From assembly GCF_900111125.1 (NCBI RefSeq), contig NZ_FOGE01000021.1:20186-84185 (forward strand): 64,000 bases of DNA, in the 5' to 3' direction. Position 1 is the stretch's first letter. Every line of letters begins with the position of its first letter. Positions 1 to 7,850 of the stretch are shown one piece after another. The notes under the pieces were generated by a model. It made no database searches, was not told the origin of the DNA, and saw only the letters and a program-made list of their open reading frames with translations. The translations under genes and the position numbers were made by a program. Origin of the DNA: Sphingobium sp. YR768 (GTDB taxonomy: Bacteria > Pseudomonadota > Alphaproteobacteria > Sphingomonadales > Sphingomonadaceae).

Positions 1-312
1 GAGGAACCGATCTTCGCGACACGCAAGGCGCTGGAGCGGGCGGGCCTGACGATCGGCGACATCGATCTATATGAAGTGAACGAAGCCTTCGCGCCGGTGC
101 CGATGGCCTGGCTGAAGGCGCTGGGCGCCGATCCTGAGAAACTGAACGTCAATGGCGGCGCGATCGCGCTCGGTCATCCGCTGGGCGCGACCGGCACGAA
201 GCTGATGGCGACGCTGGTGCATGAACTGCGCGCGCGGGGCCAGCGTTACGGCCTGCAAACCGTGTGCGAGGGCGGCGGCATCGCCAATGTGACCATCGTG
301 GAGGCGCTGTAA
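1..312 (+). CDS. Thiolase (acetyl-CoA acyltransferase), C-terminal part only
   Basis: The reading frame is open from base 1, so the gene starts upstream of the window and only about 103 codons are visible. They hold the hallmarks of the thiolase C-terminal half: NEAFA, the active-site His in GGAIALGHPLGATG, and the catalytic Cys in CEGGG near the end. Thiolases cleave 3-ketoacyl-CoA with CoA (or condense two acyl-CoAs) as the last step of beta-oxidation. The TAA stop overlaps the ATG of the next gene by one base, so it is the proximal part of an operon with a flavoprotein and an enoyl-CoA hydratase. Degradative versus biosynthetic type cannot be settled from this fragment. Confidence 0.95.
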   Translation, partial: EEPIFATRKALERAGLTIGDIDLYEVNEAFAPVPMAWLKALGADPEKLNVNGGAIALGHPLGATGTKLMATLVHELRARGQRYGLQTVCEGGGIANVTIVEAL

Positions 313-1313
313 TGGCGATCGGCACACGCATTACCGAGTTGCTGGGCATCGAACATCCGATCGTGCAGGGCGGCATGATGTGGGTCGGCAGGGCGGAACT
401 GGCCGCTGCCGTCTCCAATGCCGGGGGTCTTGGCATATTGACGGCGCTGACCCAGCCGACGCCCGACGATCTGCGCCGGGAAATCGACCGCTGCCGGTCG
501 ATGACGGACAAGCCGTTCGGCGTGAACCTGACCATATTGCCGTCGGTGACGCCGCCGCCCTATGCGCAATATCGCAAGGCGATCATCGATAGCGGTGTGC
601 GGATCGTCGAGACGGCCGGGCACAAGCCGCAGGAGCATGTCGAGGATTTCAAGGGCCATGGCATCACCGTGCTGCACAAATGCACCGCCGTGCGCCATGC
701 GCTGTCGGCGGAGCGGATGGGCGTGGATGTCATTTCCATCGACGGCTTCGAATGTGCCGGCCATCCGGGCGAGGATGATATTCCCGGCCTGATCCTGATC
801 CCCGCTGCGGCGGACAAGGTGACGGTGCCGATGCTGGCGAGCGGCGGCTTTGGCGACGGGCGCGGCCTGGCGGCAGCGCTGGCGCTGGGGGCCGAGGGGA
901 TCAACATGGGCACCCGTTTCTGCGCGACGGTCGAAGCGCCAATCCATGAGGCTGTGAAGCAATTCATCGTCGCCAATGACGAGCGCGCGACCAACCTGAT
1001 CTTCCGCCGGTTCCACAACACAGGCCGCGTCGCGAAGAACAGCGTGTCGGATCAGGTGGTCGCCATCAGCCAGCAGCCCGAAGCTGTGTTCGAGGACATC
1101 CGACCCTTCGTGTCCGGCGCCAAAGGGCGTGAGGCTCTGGAGACGGGCAATCTGGACGCGGGCCTTGTCTGGGCCGGGCAGGTGCAGGGTCTGATCCATG
1201 ACATTCCGACCTGCCAGGATTTGCTGGCGCAGATCATCGGGGACGCCGAACGGATCATCGCGGGGCGCCTCGCCGGCTTCCTGCAACGCCAGCCCGGAAA
1301 GGTGGCCGCATGA
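312..1313 (+). CDS. Nitronate monooxygenase / 2-nitropropane dioxygenase-like FMN enzyme
   Basis: A 333-aa TIM-barrel flavoprotein. The start at 312 was chosen because its ATG overlaps the upstream TAA; a longer frame exists but lies inside the thiolase. Visible motifs are the N-terminal PIVQGGMMWVG strand, SNAGGLGIL, a His in ECAGHPGEDD at the position of the catalytic His of class I nitronate monooxygenases, and the FMN-phosphate loop ASGGFGDGRG followed by GINMGTRF. The family includes nitronate monooxygenases, FabK-type enoyl reductases and the mycobacterial steroid-ring enzyme IpdC. Between a thiolase and an enoyl-CoA hydratase, a role in CoA-thioester ring degradation is at least as likely as nitronate oxidation. 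Substrate unknown. Confidence 0.85.
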   Translation: MAIGTRITELLGIEHPIVQGGMMWVGRAELAAAVSNAGGLGILTALTQPTPDDLRREIDRCRSMTDKPFGVNLTILPSVTPPPYAQYRKAIIDSGVRIVETAGHKPQEHVEDFKGHGITVLHKCTAVRHALSAERMGVDVISIDGFECAGHPGEDDIPGLILIPAAADKVTVPMLASGGFGDGRGLAAALALGAEGINMGTRFCATVEAPIHEAVKQFIVANDERATNLIFRRFHNTGRVAKNSVSDQVVAISQQPEAVFEDIRPFVSGAKGREALETGNLDAGLVWAGQVQGLIHDIPTCQDLLAQIIGDAERIIAGRLAGFLQRQPGKVAA

Positions 1314-2086
1314 CCTATCACTATGTGGACGTGTCGCGGGAAGGACCGTTGACGATCGTGACCCTCAACCGACCCGAAGCGCATAATGCCCTGAATGCCG
1401 AGGCGCATCTGGAGTTGCAGGCGGTCTTCGATGATTATCAGGCCGACGACAGCCAGTGGGTTGCGATCATCACTGGTGCGGGGCCGAAAGCCTTTTGCGC
1501 CGGGCATGATCTGAAGCAGCAGGCGTCAGGCGGTGGTATGGCCACGCCGCCCAGCGGTTTTGCCGGCCTCACCAGCCGTTTCGGCCTGCACAAACCGGTC
1601 ATCGCAGCAGTAAACGGCGTCGCCATGGGGGGTGGTTTCGAGATCGTGCTGGCCTGCGACATCGTGGTTGCGTCGCAGAACGCGCTGTTCGCGCTGCCGG
1701 AACCAAGGGTCGGTATCGCTGCCCTTGCAGGCGGGATGCAGCGATTGCCGCGCATCATCGGCTTGCAGCGCGCCATGGGCCTGTTGCTGACCGGACGGCG
1801 CGTGCGTGCGCAGGAAGGCTATGCGCTTGGCTTCGTGACGGAGGTGACGGAGGGCGATGTGCTGGAAGCCGCCCGACGCTGGGCGGGCGAGATATTGGCG
1901 TGCAGCCCGATGTCGATCCGCGCGACCAAGGAAGCGACGCATCGCGGCCTGACCATATCCGTGCAGGATGGCATGGAAGGAGAATGGGACTATCCCACGA
2001 TGAAGGCGCTGCTGGCGTCGGAGGATTTTGTCGAGGGGCCGAAGGCCTTTGCGGAGAAGCGCACGCCCAACTGGCTGGGCCGGTAA
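1310..2086 (+). CDS. Enoyl-CoA hydratase/isomerase family protein
   Basis: 258 aa, crotonase fold. Its ATG overlaps the upstream TGA by 4 bp, indicating translational coupling. The first oxyanion-hole segment is FCAGHDLK (residues about 64-71) and the second is the GVAMGGGFEI stretch (about 103-112). A Glu in LPEPRVGI sits at the catalytic acid position of hydratases. It would hydrate an enoyl-CoA, or hydrolyse or isomerise a ring-CoA, in the same pathway as the thiolase and flavoprotein. It is the last gene of this operon; a strong palindrome follows at 2100-2148. Exact substrate cannot be read from the sequence. Confidence 0.92.
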   Translation: MTYHYVDVSREGPLTIVTLNRPEAHNALNAEAHLELQAVFDDYQADDSQWVAIITGAGPKAFCAGHDLKQQASGGGMATPPSGFAGLTSRFGLHKPVIAAVNGVAMGGGFEIVLACDIVVASQNALFALPEPRVGIAALAGGMQRLPRIIGLQRAMGLLLTGRRVRAQEGYALGFVTEVTEGDVLEAARRWAGEILACSPMSIRATKEATHRGLTISVQDGMEGEWDYPTMKALLASEDFVEGPKAFAEKRTPNWLGR

Positions 2087-2099
2087 AAGCGACCTTTGC

Positions 2100-2148
2100 G
2101 TTCCCCGGCGCAGGCCGGGGTCCAGTCACCCGGCCTGCGCCGGGGAAC
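2100..2148. repeat. Palindromic intergenic repeat with 17-bp perfect arms
   Basis: The arms at 2100-2116 (starting GTTCCCCGGCGC) and 2132-2148 are exact reverse complements around a 15-base loop. It lies between convergent genes ending at 2086 (+) and 2189 (-), so it can act as a bidirectional transcription stop. Similar CCCCGGCGCAGGCCGGGG elements are scattered through sphingomonad genomes (remembered, not searched), so it may also be a dispersed repeat. Confidence 0.85.
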
Positions 2149-2188
2149 GCTTCATAAAAGCCAATAGGTCTACGGGCGCCCAAGTCTG

Positions 2189-2932
2189 TCAGGCCATCAG
2201 CCCGCCGCCATTGGCGTGCAATATCTGGCCGGTGATGAAACTGGCGCGGGACGAGGCGAGGAACAGTATCGCTTCGGCGATCTCGCGCGGTTCGGCAAGG
2301 CGGCCGAGCGGCAGGACGCTGGTGACGGCGTGAACCGCGCCGGTCGTGTCGGATGCCATCAGCGCATCGACGGTTTCGGTGCGGGTGGGGCCGGCCGACA
2401 CCGCGTTGACGCGGATATACGGCGCCCCTTCCGCTGCCAGCGTGCGGGTGAACGCCTCTACCCCGGCCTTGGAAGCGGCATAGGCGGACAGGCCCGGCGT
2501 CGGAAAACGGGCGGCGGTGGACGACATATTGACGATCGCCCCACCCCGCTCGCGCAGGATCGGGAAGGCCGCGCGGCAGAAGATCATGGTGCCGCTCAGG
2601 TTGGCGGCGATCGTATCGGCATAGAGGGCGTCGGTCGTCTCCTCGATCCGGGCGGTGGGGAAGATACCCGCGATATTGGCAAGGATGTCGAGGCCGCTGC
2701 CATGGCCGATCGCCTTTGCGACGGCGCGTGTCGCGGTATCGGCCTGCGCTATGTCGCCGACGATCATGGTGGCGGCTTCGCCCAGCCCTTCAGTTGCCTT
2801 TGTCAGAGCAGACGCATTCCGCCCCACCAGCACCACCCGCGCACCGCGCTCCACCAGCAGGGTCGCAACGGTCAGGCCGATGCCTCTGGAACCGCCGGTA
2901 ACTATGGCGGTCTTGCCCGCAAATTCCCCCAT
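2189..2932 (-). CDS. Short-chain dehydrogenase/reductase (SDR)
   Basis: 247 aa. I use the ATG at 2932, preceded by a GAGGGGG ribosome site, rather than the GTG one codon upstream. The Rossmann nucleotide-binding motif TGGSRGIG is at residues about 12-19 and the catalytic Ser-Tyr-Lys is visible as NMSST...YAASK. The C-terminus ITGQILHANGGG is typical of FabG-like classical SDRs. It is the last gene of a three-gene operon behind the linalool dehydratase-like gene, so it probably oxidises or reduces an alcohol/ketone intermediate of that pathway. NAD versus NADP preference is not obvious. Confidence 0.9.
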   Translation of the reverse strand: MGEFAGKTAIVTGGSRGIGLTVATLLVERGARVVLVGRNASALTKATEGLGEAATMIVGDIAQADTATRAVAKAIGHGSGLDILANIAGIFPTARIEETTDALYADTIAANLSGTMIFCRAAFPILRERGGAIVNMSSTAARFPTPGLSAYAASKAGVEAFTRTLAAEGAPYIRVNAVSAGPTRTETVDALMASDTTGAVHAVTSVLPLGRLAEPREIAEAILFLASSRASFITGQILHANGGGLMA

Positions 2933-2945
2933 CACGCCCCCTCGC

Positions 2946-3323
2946 CTATCCGCTGATGGTGCGATGGCGCGTGCCGTCGGCGTCGATCACCAACCGCACG
3001 CTCTGTTCCCCGTTCATGCCGCACATGGCGGCATAGACGACATGCTGGCCATGCAGCCGCGACCAGCCGATATCGGCCAGTTGTGCGATATGGGTGCCAT
3101 GGTCGCGATAGAGCCAGATGCCCACGCCAGCCAGTTCCACCACCAGCAGCGCCGCCACCGCCATTCGCACGCGCGGGCGGCGCAGGACAGCAGCGATGCG
3201 GGTGAAGATGGTATCGGCCACCTCCCCTTGCGGCACGGGCAGCAGGCCCCAGAAGACGGCCCAGCGCCGCAACATCGCCATCGCCTGCGCGACCAGAAAG
3301 GCAGCGATGAGGCAGCAGGCCAT
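2946..3323 (-). CDS. Small membrane protein, unknown function
   Basis: 125 aa, not recognised. It has a hydrophobic N-terminal segment (about residues 4-30) and a second membrane helix at about 53-71 (VRMAVAALLVVELAGVGIWLY), followed by a roughly 50-residue soluble tail containing a single Cys in AAMCGMN. It starts one base after the stop of the linalool dehydratase-like gene and ends 13 bases before the SDR start, so it is firmly in that operon. The tight coupling suggests an accessory subunit or membrane partner of the LinD-like protein; this is inference from position only. Confidence 0.75.
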   Translation of the reverse strand: MACCLIAAFLVAQAMAMLRRWAVFWGLLPVPQGEVADTIFTRIAAVLRRPRVRMAVAALLVVELAGVGIWLYRDHGTHIAQLADIGWSRLHGQHVVYAAMCGMNGEQSVRLVIDADGTRHRTISG

Positions 3324-3324
3324 G

Positions 3325-5250
3325 TCAGGCCACCGGCACGATCGTCAGCGACGTGCGGCCTGCCAGAGCGACGGTCAGCCGCGCCTTGCCATCCAGACCC
3401 GCGGTAAAGCGCTCGTCCGTCTCGATCACGCGATAGCCGCGCCCCGGCACCAGCCGGTCGAGGCCGATGTCGCTCCGCATCGCTCCTGCGCCCGGATGCA
3501 GCACCAGTTCCAGTGCCGCGCCGTCCGTCACCGCGTGGCCGACGATGACATCGGGATAGACGGCATCGGCCAGGATCGGCCCCTTGGCCCAGGCGTCGGG
3601 CAGGCCCCGGTTCACCATATCGCGGATCGTGTTGCGCCCGCCCCAGCTTTGCGATGCTGCGACGCCCTCGCCCGATCGCTGGTCGATCGCCTTCATCGTG
3701 GCCTCGACGATGCGCTCGTCGCCCATTTCCTGCGCCGCCCAGAGCGTCACCATCAACGGGTTGAGTTCGGGCCAGCGCGAGAAATCGGCCGGCTTGCGCG
3801 TGTCCCAGCCCAAGGGCAGCAGGCGGAAGTCGAGCGACCCGTCAGGCTTCACGCTGATGAAATCCTGCTTCATCACTTCCCAAAGCCGCTCTGCACCGGC
3901 TGGGTCGTAGGGGGTCATGAAGCGCACGCCCCATGTCTCGCCGAACAGGCCGGAGAGGCTGGGCACCTGAAAGCCGAAGGGGGACGACGTGCAGACCTTG
4001 ATGCGGCCATCGGCCATCATCATTTCCTCTTCCATTGTCCGGTCGAACCGGTCGCCGACCCGGGCCAGCATGTCGGTGCCGTGTCGCGCATCGTGTAGTG
4101 CCAGCGAGGTGCGGCCGACGAGGTTGCACATGGAATAGATCCAGCGCGGTTCGCAGGGGAACCAGCCCAGATCATAGCGTTTGAAATTCTTGACCACCTC
4201 TTCCAGCATGCTCTCATGGCTGTAGGGGAAGGCGGTCTTTTCATCCCAGCGGAAGGTGAGCGATCCCGGCGCGGTGAAGGGTGACGTGCCGCTCGCCGTT
4301 TCGAACAGTCCGAGCGAGACGCCCAGGAAGCCCGAAAGCATGATATTGTCGATCGTGACCGGGTTCTTCTCGATCTTGAAATTGCCCCACAGGCTTTCCC
4401 AATACCAGTAGTTCCAGGTCTTGCGGTCGATATGCTTACGGATCAGATTTTTCTGCGCGGTATTCAGATAGCCGTGAAAAGCCGGCAGGCGGGTATATTG
4501 GCCGAGCGCCAGATTCCAGGACATGGTGCAAATCTGATAGCGCAATGCGCCGTCCTGCCATGTATCCTCGGTCGAAAAACCGTTCCAGCTGTCGACCGGC
4601 TGGAGTGCGAGATCCATCATGCGGCGAAATTCGGCGACCTGTGACGGCGGCATTTCCGGTTCTGCGGTAATGGGTGCGTCGCGCATGACCGGCTGGGTCT
4701 TGGTGAGGATGGCGTTGAGTTGCGCACCGCGTGCCTTGGCAGCGGTGAAGCCCTTGCGGCGACCGAGCGCCAGACAGCCATGCAGAGCCAGCACGGCGGC
4801 CGGGATCGCCCATTCCATCCATGATACACCGCTTCGCCCCTCGATCCAGGCTGCGGAGAGCAAGGCCGTACCGACCATCACGGCAGGCGGGCCCAAGATC
4901 ACGCCCCGCGCCCACCAAATGAAAATGATGACGGCAAAGGCCGCCACGGAGAGCGCCGCGCCAAGGATACCGACGCCGTCGCCGGCATAAAGGAAGCCCG
5001 CACCGGGGAAGATGAGGCCGAAGCCGAACGCCTTCCACTGCGCGCTCATGCCCAGCAGCACGGGCGCCACGCCGATCAGGAAGACGAGGCCCAGCATCGC
5101 ATAGAAGCGATAGAGCCGCCGTGCCGTCAGCCGGCCATGCAGCGTCTTGCGTTCCGGGATGAGTGGGATGCGATCGACCAGCGGCGCCAACGATGGCGCG
5201 GCCTCCTCTCGCACGAAATCCGCTTCAAATGGTAGCGTCCGGGCGGTCAT
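3325..5250 (-). CDS. Linalool dehydratase/isomerase (LinD)-like protein with N-terminal membrane domain
   Basis: 641 aa. Residues about 48-162 form several hydrophobic segments (membrane domain); about 205-600 resemble the Ldi catalytic fold of Castellaniella linalool dehydratase/isomerase. The diagnostic match is PCEP...SMCN with Cys366 and Cys375 nine residues apart, as Cys171 and Cys180 of LinD, followed by LHDARHGTD. Upstream, WNYWYWESLWGNFKIEKNPVTIDNIM parallels the LinD WGDW...DPIEKENIM stretch in separate pieces. The LinD active-site His129 (in GHLNLMYGLY) appears replaced by Phe (GFLGVSLGLF), so chemistry or substrate may differ. Classical LinD is periplasmic with a cleaved leader; this one is membrane-anchored. 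A GGAGAGGTCC ribosome site precedes the ATG. First gene of an operon with the 125-aa protein and an SDR; an ATCGT-N3-ACGAT operator lies 47 bp upstream. Confidence 0.8.
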   Translation of the reverse strand: MTARTLPFEADFVREEAAPSLAPLVDRIPLIPERKTLHGRLTARRLYRFYAMLGLVFLIGVAPVLLGMSAQWKAFGFGLIFPGAGFLYAGDGVGILGAALSVAAFAVIIFIWWARGVILGPPAVMVGTALLSAAWIEGRSGVSWMEWAIPAAVLALHGCLALGRRKGFTAAKARGAQLNAILTKTQPVMRDAPITAEPEMPPSQVAEFRRMMDLALQPVDSWNGFSTEDTWQDGALRYQICTMSWNLALGQYTRLPAFHGYLNTAQKNLIRKHIDRKTWNYWYWESLWGNFKIEKNPVTIDNIMLSGFLGVSLGLFETASGTSPFTAPGSLTFRWDEKTAFPYSHESMLEEVVKNFKRYDLGWFPCEPRWIYSMCNLVGRTSLALHDARHGTDMLARVGDRFDRTMEEEMMMADGRIKVCTSSPFGFQVPSLSGLFGETWGVRFMTPYDPAGAERLWEVMKQDFISVKPDGSLDFRLLPLGWDTRKPADFSRWPELNPLMVTLWAAQEMGDERIVEATMKAIDQRSGEGVAASQSWGGRNTIRDMVNRGLPDAWAKGPILADAVYPDVIVGHAVTDGAALELVLHPGAGAMRSDIGLDRLVPGRGYRVIETDERFTAGLDGKARLTVALAGRTSLTIVPVA

Positions 5251-5290
5251 GGACCTCTCCTTTTTCCTTCCCGTTTAGGCCGGGAATCTT

Positions 5291-5316
5291 GCCATTATCG
5301 TAGAACGATTGCGTTC
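5291..5316. promoter_or_regulatory. Operator a, upstream of the LinD-like operon
   Basis: Core palindrome ATCGT-AGA-ACGAT at 5297-5309, about 47 bp upstream of the LinD-like ATG (5250). It shares 12 of 13 core bases with the site at 43225-43237. A GntR/FCD regulator is the likely binder (inference). Confidence 0.65.
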
Positions 5317-5384
5317 GACGTTCAACCGTCCATTCCTCAAGGCGGACGGCGCGCTGTGGCACGCCGTCCCAGGGGAGGATCGCG

Positions 5385-7751
5385 TTACATATGCCAACTG
5401 ACCTGCACGCCATAAGTGCGCGGCATGCCGGCAAAGCGGGAGATCGACGCCAGATTGTCCTGCACGTTGGTCCAGTAATAGGTATTTCCGACGTTGCGGA
5501 TGTAGATGCCGGCCCGCACATTGCTGTCCGGAAATTCGAAACCGGCGCGCAGGTCGACCAGTGCATAGGCCCTCATGTCGAAGCGCGGATCGGCATCGAC
5601 GAAGGCGGTGGTGGTGTTGGCCAGCGCCGTCGTCGTCTTGCTGTTATATGTCAGGGATATGCCGATATAGCCTTCCGCCGAACTGCTGATCGGCGCCTGA
5701 TATTCCGCGTCCGCGACCGCCGTCAGCTTGGGCGCATAAGGGAATTTCTGGCCCGAAAAATTGCGCAGGTCGCCAAAGGCGTCATAGCCTTCGAACTCGG
5801 TGATCTTGGTGTTGATATAGGTGCCGCCCAGGCTGATGCGCAGGCCATCGACCGGCCGACCGACGATCGAGGCTTCCACGCCCCAGATGCGGCTCTTGGG
5901 GATCTGCACCAGACCATCAAGCGTGCCGAAGACCGGATCGGGCTTCCGACCGCGCAACTGCTTGTCCTTATAATCATAATAGAATCCGGCCAGCGCATAT
6001 TCGATGCGGCGGTCCGCCAGCGGCCCCTTGATACCCACTTCATAGGCGGTGACGGATTCCTGCTTCACCGGCACATAGCCCGAATAGCTGGCGACCGAGG
6101 CTGTCGGGAAGCTGCCCGATTTATAGCCGCGCGCGACGCGGGTGTAGAAGAGCGTGCCGCCATTCGTCTTGTAATTGGCGCCCACGTTCCAGCTGACATT
6201 ATCCTCGTTCAGATTGTCGAACGCGGCCGGATCGAAGATATCCGGGAAGTTGGGCGTGAAGGTCAGGCAACCGCCGGGCTGGACATTGGTGCCGAAGATC
6301 GCGTTCCACCAGGTTGCGGTATCTCCGCCAAAATCGTTGGTGCAGCCTTCGAAGCTGCGCTTGCTGTCGGTATAGCGGATGCCGCCGATCAGGGTAATGT
6401 TAGGCGTGACCTTATATTCCGCATTGGCGAAGGCCGCGAGATTTTTCACGTCCTGCCGCGAATAGTTGAAGGTCAATATGCCGCGCGGCGCGCCGGGGAT
6501 CATCCAGAGCGGGTTGGACGAGGGGCCTTCGGAGAAATTGTAGAAGAGCCGATCGTAGGTCTTGGACTTATTGTAATTGCCGCCAACGATGAAGGTCAGG
6601 CTGTCAAACTCGCCGGTGAGGCGCAGCTCCTGTGCGACATCCTTGATATAGCCGGTCGTGTTGGTGTCGACCGAGGCATAGGTGGTGCCATCGAAATCCT
6701 GCACCGAGTCCGTCTGGTAATGGGAGTAAGCGGAGATGGAGGTGAAGGTCAGATTGTCGTTCAGCTCGAAATCGGCGCGCAGGCTGGCCTGCCAGAAACT
6801 GTCGTCGCGGGCCGGGCGTCGGCCGAAAATGCCATAGCCCCAATCGGCGGCGCGCGGCGTGCGCGGGCTGCGCGGATAATTTTTGAAATTGGTGGCGTCG
6901 GGACTCCCGCAGGTGCCCTCGACCGATCCGGCGCAATTGTCCGACACGATCTGCGCGGCCTGCGTATCGCCCTTGTCGCGCCAGCCATTGAGGTTGAGCA
7001 GGAATTTCACCTTGTCGCTCGGCTGCCAGTCGAGCAGCACGCGGCCCTGAAGCATGTCCTGCTTGCCCAGTTCGTCCGACCGGGTGAAGCTTTTCTGCCA
7101 GGGGCCGGATTGGATGGTGCGTATCGCGACGCGGGCTTTGAGCGTATTGCTCATCGGGCCGGAGACATAGCCCTGCACGTCATAGGTGGAGAAACGGCCG
7201 AAGCTGGCTGTGGCGCCTGCCTTGAAATCGTCGGTCGGCTTGGCGACGATATAGTTGATCGCGCCGCCGGTGGTGTTCTGACCGAACAGCGTGCCCTGCG
7301 GCCCTTTAAGCACTTCGACACGCTCGATATCGAAGGCGGCGCCACGGGTCGGCGCGCTGAACGGCAGCGCGACTTCGTCGGTATAGACGGCCACGGTCGG
7401 CGCGGCGGACAGGGTCGTTTCGTAGAAGCCGACGCCGCGCAGCGTATAGACCGGCGTGTTGAAGGGCGAAGGCTGGACGGTCAGGCCCGGCACGATCTTG
7501 CCGAGGTCAGTCGGTGAATTGATGCCGCGCTGGAGTAGCGTGTCGCCGGTTTCCGCCGTGATGGAAATGCCGACGTCCGACAGCGACTGTTCGCGCTTGT
7601 TGGCGGTCACGATGATGTCGGCATAGTTGTTGCCGCCCCCTCCCGCCTGTGGATCGGCGGCCTGCGCGCTGGCGGTGCCAGTCCCGGCGACCAGCGCGAT
7701 CAGCGATGCGCCGATGCCATATGCCATGCTGCCTGTTCGGATCATGCCCAT
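5385..7751 (-). CDS. TonB-dependent outer-membrane receptor
   Basis: 788 aa with a signal peptide (cleavage near residues 29-31, TASAQA) and a TonB box-like DIIVTANKREQ. The plug carries the typical YTLRGVGF and VEVLKGPQGTLFGQNTTGG stretches, and a long C-terminal beta-barrel follows. It imports a ligand across the outer membrane using TonB energy. It ends in WHM rather than the usual aromatic residue, as does its upstream paralogue (ends FKM). The start at 7751 has a GGGAGAAGGAC ribosome site. It follows the paralogous receptor gene, from which it is separated by a terminator hairpin. Position beside the LinD-like operon suggests uptake of the same hydrophobic substrate (inference). Confidence 0.93.
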   Translation of the reverse strand: MGMIRTGSMAYGIGASLIALVAGTGTASAQAADPQAGGGGNNYADIIVTANKREQSLSDVGISITAETGDTLLQRGINSPTDLGKIVPGLTVQPSPFNTPVYTLRGVGFYETTLSAAPTVAVYTDEVALPFSAPTRGAAFDIERVEVLKGPQGTLFGQNTTGGAINYIVAKPTDDFKAGATASFGRFSTYDVQGYVSGPMSNTLKARVAIRTIQSGPWQKSFTRSDELGKQDMLQGRVLLDWQPSDKVKFLLNLNGWRDKGDTQAAQIVSDNCAGSVEGTCGSPDATNFKNYPRSPRTPRAADWGYGIFGRRPARDDSFWQASLRADFELNDNLTFTSISAYSHYQTDSVQDFDGTTYASVDTNTTGYIKDVAQELRLTGEFDSLTFIVGGNYNKSKTYDRLFYNFSEGPSSNPLWMIPGAPRGILTFNYSRQDVKNLAAFANAEYKVTPNITLIGGIRYTDSKRSFEGCTNDFGGDTATWWNAIFGTNVQPGGCLTFTPNFPDIFDPAAFDNLNEDNVSWNVGANYKTNGGTLFYTRVARGYKSGSFPTASVASYSGYVPVKQESVTAYEVGIKGPLADRRIEYALAGFYYDYKDKQLRGRKPDPVFGTLDGLVQIPKSRIWGVEASIVGRPVDGLRISLGGTYINTKITEFEGYDAFGDLRNFSGQKFPYAPKLTAVADAEYQAPISSSAEGYIGISLTYNSKTTTALANTTTAFVDADPRFDMRAYALVDLRAGFEFPDSNVRAGIYIRNVGNTYYWTNVQDNLASISRFAGMPRTYGVQVSWHM

Positions 7752-7806
7752 GTCCTTCTCCCAGATTTTGCGCCCGCTTCTTGCAGGTCGCCTTCATGAT
7801 CTTGCG

Positions 7807-7843
7807 AAAAGGCCCGCCATGGACTTGCCATGGCGGGCCTTTT
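7807..7843 (-). terminator. Intrinsic terminator between the two TonB receptor genes
   Basis: Perfect 16-bp arms (7807-7822 and 7828-7843) with a 5-base loop, flanked by AAAA and TTTT, so it can work on either strand. It lies 8 bp past the stop of the receptor gene at 7851-10169, whose transcript it should end or attenuate before the second receptor gene. Confidence 0.85.
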
Positions 7844-7850
7844 GATAGGT

